A stretch of DNA of 28,340 bases from a virus: positions 1 to 28,340 of the IMG/VR virus record IMGVR_UViG_3300018815_000169; one strand, written 5' to 3'. The notes under the pieces were generated by a model that saw nothing but the letters and a program-made list of their open reading frames with translations, had not been told where the DNA came from and did no database searches. How positions within the stretch are numbered: position 1 is the first letter of the stretch; each line of letters starts with the position of its first letter. The position numbers and the translations under genes were made by a program. Of the stretch, positions 1-5,676 are shown one piece after another.

Positions 1-102
1 GGGCTGGTAGCCGTCTTCGGGCCGAGACTGGCGATCCTCACAGCCCGCCAATGCGGACGCGGCCAGCGCTGTCGCGGCCAGAATGAAGATCGAGCGTCTC
101 AT
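1..102 (-). CDS. Small lipoprotein, N-terminal part only (runs off the left edge)
   Basis: The first 34 codons are visible; the rest lies left of the window. The start ATG (100-102 on the plus strand) has an AGGGGA ribosome binding site about 9 bases upstream. The product begins with Arg-Arg, then a hydrophobic stretch of about 17 residues ending in the lipobox ALAGC, so Cys21 would be lipidated and the protein anchored in a membrane. After the cysteine the sequence is charged and polar (EDRQSRPEDGY). No function can be named from this fragment. It lies 76 bases downstream of the racemase-like gene on the same strand and could be co-transcribed with it. This is host, not phage, sequence. Confidence 0.7.
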   Translation of the reverse strand, partial: MRRSIFILAATALAASALAGCEDRQSRPEDGYQP

Positions 103-178
103 GAAAAGCGGTTCCCCTGGGTTGGTTCTGCAACGCCTGCTGCGTGGCTCCGTTCCATAGCGCCGAAAACGTCTTCGG

Positions 179-1267
179 TCATCCGGGTTCGGAGCCCCAG
201 CGCAGAATGGCCGCGTCGAGCGGAAGGGGCGGCGGATTTGCGACCGTAGAGGGCTGGTCGTCGAAGCGGGGCGACGGGGCCGGGGCGCCGTCTTCGAATG
301 TCCCACGCGCTTGATTGTGCGGATGGCCCGGCGCCTCGCCCAGGCTCAGCACGGGGGTGACGCAGGCCTCCGTCCCCGCGAAATGCTCCGCCCAGTCGTC
401 ACGCTTCCGGGCGGCGAACAGGGCGGCGAAGCGAAGATGAAGATCCGGCCATGCGGAGGTGTCGTACTGAGGCGCTTCGGCGGGGTCGATCCCCAGACCC
501 GAGAGCAGGGCGAGATAGAAGCGGGGCTCCAGCGCCGCGACCGCCACATAGCCGCCGTCCCGGCAGATGTAACACCGATAGAAGGGCGCGCCGCCGTCCA
601 GAAGGTTGGAGCCGCGGCGGTCGTTCCACAAGCCCTGGGCGCGCAGGGCGTGGAACAGGCCGCCCAGCAGGGCGGTCCCGTCCGTCATGGCGGCGTCCAC
701 GACGCGTCCGCGCCCGGTGGTTCGGACCTCCAGCAGGGCCGCCAGAACGCCGACGATCAGCATCATCGCGCCGCCGCCGTAGTCGCCGACCAGATTCAAG
801 GGCGGCGTCGGCGGTCGGTCCGGCGACCCCATGGCGTGAAGCAGACCGGTCAGTCCGATGTAGTTCAGATCGTGCCCGACGGTCTGGGCCAAGGGGCCGC
901 TCTGTCCCCAGCCCGTGATCCGCCCGAATACGAGGGCAGGGTTTCGGCCCAGCAGATCGGCCGGGCCATAGCCCAGACGTTCCATGACGCCAGGACGGAA
1001 ACCCTCGATCACGGCGTCGGCGGACTCGACCAGGCTCAGAACGCCGCGCCGGTCCGACGCCGACTTCAGATCGACCGGCACGGCGGCCCGATTGCGGTGA
1101 AGGACGGCGCCGCCCACCTCGGAAAAGACAGCCGGGCCCGCCGCATCCGAGCGGGTGAGGCGCAGCACCTCGGCCCCCATGTCGGCCAGCATCATGCCCG
1201 CGAAGGTGACGGGCCCCAGTCCGTCGAATTCGAGGATGCGAAGTCCGTTCAGCGGTTTCATATGCAT
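179..1267 (-). CDS. CaiB/BaiF family protein, alpha-methylacyl-CoA racemase-like
   Basis: The 362 aa product belongs to the family III CoA-transferase fold. It is closest to alpha-methylacyl-CoA racemases, cytoplasmic enzymes that epimerise the alpha carbon of 2-methyl-branched acyl-CoAs. The N-terminus (KPLNGLRILEF) and the region DMGAEVLRL are typical of the family. His132 in GHDLNY and Asp162 in GDYGGGAM have the 30-residue spacing of the known racemase catalytic pair (His126/Asp156 in the mycobacterial enzyme), which favours racemase over CoA-transferase. The length is normal. An alternative start lies two codons downstream (MKPL). It is a chromosomal gene just outside the attachment site. 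The exact substrate cannot be read from sequence. Confidence 0.85.
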   Translation of the reverse strand: MHMKPLNGLRILEFDGLGPVTFAGMMLADMGAEVLRLTRSDAAGPAVFSEVGGAVLHRNRAAVPVDLKSASDRRGVLSLVESADAVIEGFRPGVMERLGYGPADLLGRNPALVFGRITGWGQSGPLAQTVGHDLNYIGLTGLLHAMGSPDRPPTPPLNLVGDYGGGAMMLIVGVLAALLEVRTTGRGRVVDAAMTDGTALLGGLFHALRAQGLWNDRRGSNLLDGGAPFYRCYICRDGGYVAVAALEPRFYLALLSGLGIDPAEAPQYDTSAWPDLHLRFAALFAARKRDDWAEHFAGTEACVTPVLSLGEAPGHPHNQARGTFEDGAPAPSPRFDDQPSTVANPPPLPLDAAILRWGSEPG

Positions 1268-1356
1268 TGAGTAGCAGACCCGGTCTTGACCGGAAGGGCG
1301 GATTGCAACAGAAGGCGCCCTTCGACGGTTTGGGCCAGGCCCGAACGTCGCGCGGT

Positions 1357-1397
1357 GCGTCCTTAGCTCAGTTGGTTAGAGCATCTGACTTTTAATC
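1357..1397 (+). tRNA. tRNA-Lys(TTT), 5' half only, interrupted by prophage integration
   Basis: The 5' acceptor strand GCGTCCT (1357-1363), TA, D-stem GCTC/GAGC (1366-1369, 1379-1382) with the loop AGTTGGTTA, anticodon stem TCTGA (1384-1388) and loop CTTTTAA (1389-1395, anticodon TTT at 1391-1393) are all present. From 1398 the sequence no longer completes the anticodon stem (TCTGG instead of TCAGA). No T-arm or acceptor complement AGGACGC follows within 100 bases. The gene is therefore cut at the anticodon arm. The missing 3' half, or a phage-restored full copy, is expected at the far prophage end outside the window. Confidence 0.8.
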
Positions 1398-1398
1398 T
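1384..1398. other. Putative attL core in the tRNA-Lys anticodon arm
   Basis: The point where tRNA-Lys identity ends (around 1396-1400) coincides with the change from host genes to phage genes. The anticodon arm is a common crossover site for tyrosine-family integrases. The shared core is probably within TCTGACTTTTAATCT. No second copy of the core is in the window, so the exact ends and the integrase type are unconfirmed. Confidence 0.55.
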
Positions 1399-1447
1399 GG
1401 ACGTGTTGTTGATTTCGTTCGTGTTTTTGCACAAACCGATCTATTTT

Positions 1448-1460
1448 GACTTCTAGTCAA
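1448..1460. repeat. Small inverted repeat (TGACT-TCT-AGTCA) near attL
   Basis: A perfect 5-bp dyad, TGACT/AGTCA, separated by TCT lies about 50 bases inside the prophage. Just right of it, TCAGTTGGTTA (1462-1472) repeats the D-loop sequence of the interrupted tRNA (1368-1378). Either could be an arm-type site for integrase or excisionase, but these are short matches and could be chance. Confidence 0.25.
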
Positions 1461-1511
1461 TTCAGTTGGTTATGGTGGCGGCGCAAACCGAAACTGACAG
1501 CTAGACACAGC

Positions 1512-1539
1512 AAAACGCCCCCGGCCGAAACCGAGGGCG
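1512..1539 (-). terminator. Intrinsic terminator of the putative structured RNA
   Basis: On the minus strand the stem CGCCCTCGG / CCGGGGGCG (9 bp with one G-U pair) closes the loop TTTCGG and is followed by TTTTGC. It points away from the phage genes towards attL and would stop leftward transcription before the tRNA remnant. Confidence 0.6.
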
Positions 1540-1684
1540 CTTACTGGCCGGTCCACACCTCTGGACCACTGACTAAGGGCCGAAGCCCCGTGGCGGACTC
1601 GAACCGCCTCTTTCACCACGATCTCGGCCAACGAGCGGGAGTCGAACCCGCCTGCCTCTTAGCCCTGCCGGGCAAACTAAAGGA
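1512..1684 (-). ncRNA. Candidate structured non-coding RNA with two tRNA T-arm mimics
   Basis: Read on the minus strand, six hairpins follow one another. They are an arm with GCCC/GGGC at its core (1655-1683); a perfect 5-bp/7-nt T-arm, GCGGG-TTCGACT-CCCGC (1651-1635); a second T-arm, GGCGG-TTCGAGT-CCGCC (1608-1592); GGGC-TTCG-GCCC (1588-1577); GGTCCA-GAGGTG-TGGACC (1567-1550); and a 9-bp stem followed by TTTT (1539-1512), an intrinsic terminator. A -10-like CATAAT lies just upstream (about 1691-1686), but no good -35 was found. No complete tRNA cloverleaf could be built: the T-arms are about 43 bases apart and lack matching 5' acceptor strands. No known RNA family was recognised. A plus-strand reading frame crosses the region but looks like a shadow. 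Confidence 0.4.
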
Positions 1685-1696
1685 CATTATGTCTTT
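1680..1696. promoter_or_regulatory. Operator-like dyad AAGGACATTATGTCTTT
   Basis: This 17-bp sequence is symmetric around its central T: GACAT pairs perfectly with ATGTC, and the flanking AA/TT also match. It lies about 50 bases upstream of the small plus-strand gene and overlaps the presumed start of the minus-strand hairpin RNA. A repressor bound here could control both directions. This is inference from symmetry and position only. Confidence 0.35.
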
Positions 1697-1746
1697 CGCA
1701 AACCTATGGCCAGATTGTGTGGCCGGTGTTATGCGGGTGCATGCCC

Positions 1747-1983
1747 ATGACCCTGCACCTCAACCCGCAAGAGATCGCCGTCCTTCGCCGTCCGGTGAAT
1801 GGCCAAGGCGGATTCCAAACGCTGTTTCGCGCGCTTCAAGCGCGGCTTCAGGCGAATGGCGACATCGAACTGACTGATGCTCAGATCGGGCGGATCGTCA
1901 GGCACATCAGCTATCGCCCGGGCGGCTTCGAAACCCGTCTGGACGACATATTTGGCCGGTCCATTCGAGCGATGCTCGTTTAA
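1747..1983 (+). CDS. Small hypothetical phage protein
   Basis: The 78 aa product starts MTLHLNPQEIAVLRRP. It has a helical, mixed-charge sequence and ends with RPGGFETRLDDIFGRSIRAMLV. It resembles small uncharacterised proteins found in many alphaproteobacterial prophages, but no domain or function is known to me. The start at 1747 fits the likely N-terminus best. An ATG at 1741 and a GTG at 1717 are in frame upstream, and none has a strong ribosome binding site. It is followed 88 bases later by a DNA methyltransferase on the same strand, and the two may form a short operon running inward from attL. Confidence 0.6.
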   Translation: MTLHLNPQEIAVLRRPVNGQGGFQTLFRALQARLQANGDIELTDAQIGRIVRHISYRPGGFETRLDDIFGRSIRAMLV

Positions 1984-2071
1984 TCACACCCAAACTAAAT
2001 CTCGGCGGGGGGCTTGTACGACCGCTTCTGGCGCGGCATGGTGATCCAAATGGAGCGCCATGGAGCCCGCG

Positions 2072-2920
2072 ATGTCCCTCGACGCCTTTATTGAATGCCC
2101 CTCGCGACATATCGCGGATGATGAGAACCGCTGTACGGTTCACGATCAGACGGTTGTTCTGGGCGACTGCCTTGAAGGCCTGAAAGCGCTGTCGGACGGC
2201 TCGATTGACGTCGTGGTCACGTCCCCGCCCTACAATATCGGCATCTCATACCGGTCCTACGACGACCGCCGTCCCCGAGATGAATATCTCAAATGGTTGT
2301 CGGACATCGGCGCGCAGATCGCCCGCGTTCTGACGGATGGCGGCTCGTTCTTCCTGAACGTCGGCAGCACTAACGCTGACCCATGGGTTGCGCTGGACGT
2401 AGCGAACGCCTTCCGCGATCAGTTCGTCCTCCAGAATACGATTTCATGGATCAAGTCGGTCAGCATCGGTGACGACACCGTTGGCCACTTCAAGCCGATC
2501 ACCAGCCGCCGCTACATGAACAACAACCATGAGACCGTCTTCCACTTCACGAAGACGGGCGCGGTAGAAATCGACCGCCTCGCGATCGGCGTTCCGTTTA
2601 AGGACAAATCAAACATCGGCAGATGGGGCCACGCGCGTGACAAGCGCTGCGCCGGCAACGTCTGGTTCATCCCCTACAAGACGGTCACGTCAAAGGCCGA
2701 GAAGTTCAACCACCCCGCAGGCTTCCCTGTCGAGCTGGCCGAACGATGCATCAAGCTCCATGGGATCGAAGACGCCGTTGTGCTCGACCCCTTCCTCGGC
2801 GCCGGTTCAACGCTGGTCGCGGCGGCAAAACTAGGCTGCGAAGGCATCGGTTTTGAGATTGATCCGGTCTATGCGGCTGCGGCGGTGTCGCGACTTCGGC
2901 TGGTTGGCATCCAAGCTTAG
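2072..2920 (+). CDS. Beta-class DNA methyltransferase (adenine-N6 or cytosine-N4)
   Basis: The 282 aa enzyme should transfer a methyl group from S-adenosylmethionine to an exocyclic amino group in DNA. The catalytic motif IV TSPPYN (residues 50-55) comes before the SAM-binding motif I DPFLGAGS (239-246), the order that defines the beta class. The SPPY form is most common in N4-cytosine enzymes but also occurs in N6-adenine enzymes, so the base is not settled. The start at 2072 is chosen because GGAG lies 6 bases upstream; 2060 is an in-frame alternative. No restriction partner is adjacent, so it is an orphan enzyme that may protect phage DNA or alter gene expression. It is divergent in strand from the late genes and ends before the terminator at 3082. 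Confidence 0.88.
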   Translation: MSLDAFIECPSRHIADDENRCTVHDQTVVLGDCLEGLKALSDGSIDVVVTSPPYNIGISYRSYDDRRPRDEYLKWLSDIGAQIARVLTDGGSFFLNVGSTNADPWVALDVANAFRDQFVLQNTISWIKSVSIGDDTVGHFKPITSRRYMNNNHETVFHFTKTGAVEIDRLAIGVPFKDKSNIGRWGHARDKRCAGNVWFIPYKTVTSKAEKFNHPAGFPVELAERCIKLHGIEDAVVLDPFLGAGSTLVAAAKLGCEGIGFEIDPVYAAAAVSRLRLVGIQA

Positions 2921-3034
2921 CAATGTCTCACCAAGCAGGAGGGGCTCTCGGTAGCCTACCCGCTGTGCCCGTGTCGCCCGCATCCGGGCTATCCATTTCG
3001 CTGCGTGTCTGCTTTCCACGCCGCTCGCCCCTGA

Positions 3035-3046
3035 ATCAGGCCTGAT
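3035..3046. repeat. 12-bp perfect palindrome ATCAGGCCTGAT
   Basis: A perfect 12-bp palindrome lies in the gap between the methyltransferase and the lysis genes. Its position, downstream of both convergent units, does not suggest an obvious promoter operator. The rest of the interval 2921-3081 holds no open gene that I can support. Confidence 0.35.
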
Positions 3047-3081
3047 CTATGGGGGATTGCAAGGGTCCAGACGTGACGAAA

Positions 3082-3107
3082 CCCCCGCCCTCCGAAGAGA
3101 GCGGGGG
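3082..3107. terminator. Bidirectional intrinsic terminator between convergent units
   Basis: The stem CCCCCGC/GCGGGGG (7 bp) is extended inside by CTC/GAG around a CGAA loop. On the minus strand it is followed by TTTCG, fitting termination of the long leftward late operon 57 bases after the o-spanin stop. It could also stop rightward transcription from the methyltransferase gene. Confidence 0.75.
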
Positions 3108-3163
3108 CTCGAATACGGAGCCGGGGCTCGACGCTAGATGGTTTCGGTCGCCATGTGGCTCTC

Positions 3164-3493
3164 CTATCCCGGCAAGAGGCGGCGCCACCACGGCCGCTCA
3201 ATCTGTCGAATGGCCTGGGCGTCTCGCTTCTCGCAAGCCGTCACGATCTCCACCACGTCCGACGTGCGACCGTTGGCGCGGGCGAGTTGCCCGGTTTGCT
3301 CGATCCCAAATACCTGCCAATCGGCCTCCACGGCGTCGGGCGTCGGCAGGGCGGCGGACGGTACAGGATCAGTCCACCCGGCCGGAATCAGAGAGGAGCA
3401 TCCTACAGTCGGGGCCTGCACTCGGATTGACCCGGCACACGCCCCGGCGAGCGGCGAGATTAGCAGCAGAGCGATCAGGGGCTTGACGGACAT
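3164..3493 (-). CDS. Outer-membrane spanin subunit (o-spanin, Rz1-like lipoprotein)
   Basis: The 109 aa product has a short signal peptide (MSVKPLIALLLISPLAG) ending in a lipobox-like LAGAC, so Cys19 is the likely lipidation site, and then a Pro/Ala-containing periplasmic part. O-spanins sit in the outer membrane and fuse it with the inner membrane, together with the i-spanin, in the last step of lysis. The start lies inside the end of the i-spanin gene in another frame, an overlap of about 125 bases, which is the classic Rz/Rz1 arrangement. It is longer than lambda Rz1 (60 aa). It is the last gene of the late operon before the terminator. Confidence 0.72.
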   Translation of the reverse strand: MSVKPLIALLLISPLAGACAGSIRVQAPTVGCSSLIPAGWTDPVPSAALPTPDAVEADWQVFGIEQTGQLARANGRTSDVVEIVTACEKRDAQAIRQIERPWWRRLLPG

Positions 3494-3746
3494 CGGTCGT
3501 TCCTTTCGTTACGGCTTGGGTGATCTGGTCGTTTCGGGCGTCAGCCCTGTCGCGAATGCCGCTGGCGTCTTGAGCGGCTCCGGTGCGGCCCTCGGCCATC
3601 GTCTGGCCGGCCTCGGCCTTCCGGGCGTCGTCTCGGGCGCTGCACACGTTCAGGACGGCCAGGATCAGGCACAGGGCTATCGCAGCTACAAACAGGGCGA
3701 GGATGGCCCTGGCGGCGCTGTCTGCGCCCTTCAGCCACGCGATCAC
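3369..3746 (-). CDS. Inner-membrane spanin subunit (i-spanin, Rz-like)
   Basis: The 125 aa product has one N-terminal membrane segment (about residues 12-33, ILALFVAAIALCLILAVLNV) followed by a hydrophilic, helical periplasmic part rich in Asp, Arg and Ala. This is the type II membrane layout of Rz-type i-spanins. The GTG start overlaps the endolysin stop (GTGA), showing translational coupling. Its 3' end is shared with the o-spanin start in a different frame. No sequence family was recognised; the assignment rests on topology and genetic arrangement. Confidence 0.7.
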   Translation of the reverse strand: MIAWLKGADSAARAILALFVAAIALCLILAVLNVCSARDDARKAEAGQTMAEGRTGAAQDASGIRDRADARNDQITQAVTKGTTDVRQAPDRSAANLAARRGVCRVNPSAGPDCRMLLSDSGRVD

Positions 3747-4297
3747 GCGGCCATCTCCACTCGCGTTCGAAGCCAACCGTAAACGAAGCTCTCGTTTGCG
3801 GCCCGGCCTTCGGCGAGCGAGATGTAGCGTTCGGCCTGGAGCCCGTTCAGGCCCTTCAGGATCACGGCCTCGCCTTCCTTGCCGCGAATCCGCAGGAAAG
3901 CCCCAAGGGCGCGGATGGTGGCAGGGCCGACATCGCCATCTACCTTCAGGTCGGCATAGTCCTTGCCCTGGCGGTTCAGGGCGTTCAGGCACCGTTGAAG
4001 CATGGTCGAGGCGACCGCAGGCCCCATGTTGATCCCGGTGTCGAAAAGCTCTTCCGCGATGCGTTCGGAAAGTGTGGCGATGCGATCGAAGCCGGGGGCG
4101 GTCCAGTATTGCGCCCGATAGATTTCGATGGCCTGGGCTCGCGTCATCGTCCGCATGGCCCCGGCATAGCCAAAGCGGCGGGCCGTCCCGACGGTGATCC
4201 CCCAAATGGTTTCCCCGCCCCGGTCGTCAGGATGGTTTACGTAGCCGCCTTCACGGCCCAATACGCCCTCGATGAGGCGCGCGAATACGTCGCTCAT
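3743..4297 (-). CDS. Endolysin, glycoside hydrolase family 108
   Basis: The 184 aa enzyme should cleave the glycan strands of host peptidoglycan as an N-acetylmuramidase-type endolysin. The N-terminal motif, REGGYVNHPDDRGGETIWGI at about residues 15-34, is the GH108 signature, with Glu16 as the likely catalytic acid. The C-terminal part (VDGDVGPATIRAL, then LAEGRAANESFVYGWLRTRV) matches the peptidoglycan-binding half of the same family. The start at 4297 gives the normal family length; longer in-frame extensions are arginine-rich and look non-coding. There is no signal peptide, so release depends on a holin. It is coupled by GTGA to the i-spanin. Confidence 0.92.
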   Translation of the reverse strand: MSDVFARLIEGVLGREGGYVNHPDDRGGETIWGITVGTARRFGYAGAMRTMTRAQAIEIYRAQYWTAPGFDRIATLSERIAEELFDTGINMGPAVASTMLQRCLNALNRQGKDYADLKVDGDVGPATIRALGAFLRIRGKEGEAVILKGLNGLQAERYISLAEGRAANESFVYGWLRTRVEMAA

Positions 4298-4343
4298 GGT
4301 CAGTCTCCAGATTGTGTGAAGGGGCGCCCGAAAGCGCAGGCCG

Positions 4344-4655
4344 CTAGTTCGCGGTCGGATCGGATGCGGGCTGCACGGGCGAACTTGCCCCGGCGATTTG
4401 TGCGAGCGCCGCAGTTGATGCTTTGCTGCTTTCCGCCGCCGCTTCGGCCGCCTGTTTGGCGCCGACGTTATTTCCCCAGCGGAACGCGCCATAGGCAACA
4501 GGCAAGCCTAGGATGGCGGTCACAAGGCTGGAGATGATCGGGAGGTGGTCGGTCGGAATGTCGTGAAGCAATAGGAGGCCCGCGCCAAGGCCAGAGACCA
4601 TGATCAGACAGGCCACCACGACAATCGCGTCTAGGGTTTCATAGTTGCGGTGCAT
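4344..4655 (-). CDS. Two-transmembrane protein of the lysis cassette (holin candidate)
   Basis: The 103 aa product has two predicted membrane segments (about residues 9-30 and 38-57), a short linker with IPTDH, and a polar Ala-rich tail. Small size, two membrane segments and a position directly upstream of the endolysin make it a good holin candidate. No named holin family was recognised. The start at 4655 (MHRNYETLDA) is used because upstream codons read as low-complexity Gly-rich sequence. Confidence 0.65.
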   Translation of the reverse strand: MHRNYETLDAIVVVACLIMVSGLGAGLLLLHDIPTDHLPIISSLVTAILGLPVAYGAFRWGNNVGAKQAAEAAAESSKASTAALAQIAGASSPVQPASDPTAN

Positions 4656-4660
4656 CGGTT

Positions 4661-4879
4661 TTATCCCAAACCAAGAAGCTTGGTCAGCTTGGGCAGGACC
4701 ATGGCCCCCACCGCTCCAAAGGCCGCCGCCGCTCCTGTCGCCCATCGCAGGGTCTTCTCATTGGCGACGGTGATTGCTTTCACGTCCTTAAGTTCAGTCT
4801 TCAGATCCCGAATATCTTCAAAGATCGCTTCCACGTCTTTTTCGAGTCCGACGATGCGTTCCCCTGGCGTCTTTGTCAT
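4661..4879 (-). CDS. XhlA-like holin-associated protein (coiled coil plus membrane anchor)
   Basis: The 72 aa product has a heptad-rich helical N-terminus (about residues 8-43, ERIVGLEKDVEAIFEDIRDL onwards) and one C-terminal membrane segment (about 46-62, rich in Ala and Gly), ending KLTKLLGLG. This is the layout of the haemolysin XhlA family, small membrane proteins that help phage holins. It overlaps the upstream gene by 4 bases (ATGA) and lies 5 bases before the next. Confidence 0.68.
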   Translation of the reverse strand: MTKTPGERIVGLEKDVEAIFEDIRDLKTELKDVKAITVANEKTLRWATGAAAAFGAVGAMVLPKLTKLLGLG

Positions 4880-5361
4880 CGAGAGCCCTCATAAGAAGAC
4901 CAGACCCGATCACCAGACATATGACGGACAGCACGAGCCAAAACATGATGAAGACCCGCGCTCCCCACAAAGATCAGTTGTCCGGTGAACGCCACATTCA
5001 GCAGTAGGATATACGTGTAGAGGTTGCCGCCGTTGATGTCAGAGGTTTTCCAGAGGAAAATGAAAGCGGCGTGCATGACGAGTTGAGCGACCAGCAAGGA
5101 CATGACGCCCAGCTTCCAAACCCGCCGGTTCCGCCTCCAGGCCCGCCAGACCATATAGGTGAACACAAGGTCCATTACGGGGAAGGCGCTGACGGCTTCC
5201 GGTAGCCCATAGAAGGCCACCAGAACGTTTGTCAGGCCATAGGAGACGCAGAGAAGCATCGCCACGCCGCTCGCATCAGCATAGCGTGGCTTTGCATCGT
5301 AGGCCGCCCAGGTGTTCAGCGCATAGACCGCCAAACAGGCGATTCCGAAGGCGATCATCAT
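4876..5361 (-). CDS. Multi-pass membrane protein of the lysis cassette
   Basis: The 161 aa product is largely hydrophobic with about four or five membrane segments (roughly residues 2-18, 30-50, 58-74, 85-103 and 113-135), and it has positive charges between segments (RAWRRNRRVWK). I do not recognise its family. Its place among holin-like genes suggests a role in membrane permeabilisation or its timing, but a superinfection-exclusion protein is equally possible. It overlaps the next gene by 4 bases and starts 2 bases after the preceding stop, so it belongs to the late operon. Confidence 0.65.
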   Translation of the reverse strand: MMIAFGIACLAVYALNTWAAYDAKPRYADASGVAMLLCVSYGLTNVLVAFYGLPEAVSAFPVMDLVFTYMVWRAWRRNRRVWKLGVMSLLVAQLVMHAAFIFLWKTSDINGGNLYTYILLLNVAFTGQLIFVGSAGLHHVLARAVRHMSGDRVWSSYEGSR

Positions 5362-5363
5362 GA

Positions 5364-5594
5364 TCAGGGCTTCGGCGGAACGTTCGGATCAGGCTTGTCC
5401 GTGCCGCCGCTGAACAGCACCACATTATCGCCCGTCGATTTGGCGTAGTCGGCCTGGGCCTTGTCCATCAGCTCGTGAAGGCGACGGGTCGATCGCAGCA
5501 CTTTTTGGGCGGCCTTGATCGAGGCTTTGGCCTCCTCTTCAACCTCGATCAATGACGCGCCGATAGCGTCGATATGGTCTTGGGCAGTCGCCAT
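5364..5594 (-). CDS. Small coiled-coil hypothetical protein
   Basis: The 76 aa soluble product is mostly one amphipathic helix (about residues 5-52, with EVEEEAKASIKAAQKVLRST) and a Pro/Asp-rich tail. A strong AAGGAGA ribosome binding site lies 8 bases before the ATG. It is the first gene of the lysis group, and its start is only 82 bases from the divergently transcribed FkbM gene. The function is unknown. Confidence 0.6.
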   Translation of the reverse strand: MATAQDHIDAIGASLIEVEEEAKASIKAAQKVLRSTRRLHELMDKAQADYAKSTGDNVVLFSGGTDKPDPNVPPKP

Positions 5595-5676
5595 GATGGG
5601 TTCTCCTTTTCATGGTGGTTGAAGGTATGCAGAACGCCATCGCCGTATATGATGCGCGCTGATTGAGGAGACAGCG
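5595..5676 (+). promoter_or_regulatory. Divergent intergenic region driving the FkbM moron gene
   Basis: These 82 bases separate the leftward lysis genes from the rightward FkbM gene. A strong ribosome binding site, GAGGAG, lies at 5665-5670, 6 bases from the FkbM start. An AT-richer patch, GTATATGAT (about 5645-5653), could supply a -10 element, but I see no convincing -35. A promoter must be here or the gene is silent, because all flanking phage genes run the other way. Confidence 0.4.

Noticed and set aside
311-1270. Plus-strand reading frame opposite the racemase-like gene
   Set aside because: It is a mirror of a clear CaiB/BaiF gene and its product is Gln/Arg/Gly-rich without motifs.
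1592-1651. One or two complete tRNA genes on the minus strand
   Set aside because: Both T-arms are perfect, but they are too close for two tRNAs. No D-arm, anticodon arm or pairing acceptor strand could be built for either, including a long-variable-arm fold.
1446-1877. Plus-strand reading frame of 143 codons across the hairpin region
   Set aside because: It covers the six hairpins and a terminator, overlaps the better small gene at 1747 in another frame, and its product looks random.
2014-2094. A 26-codon plus-strand frame starting TTG just before the methyltransferase
   Set aside because: Its start codon is weak, it overlaps the methyltransferase start in another frame and it has no supporting motif.
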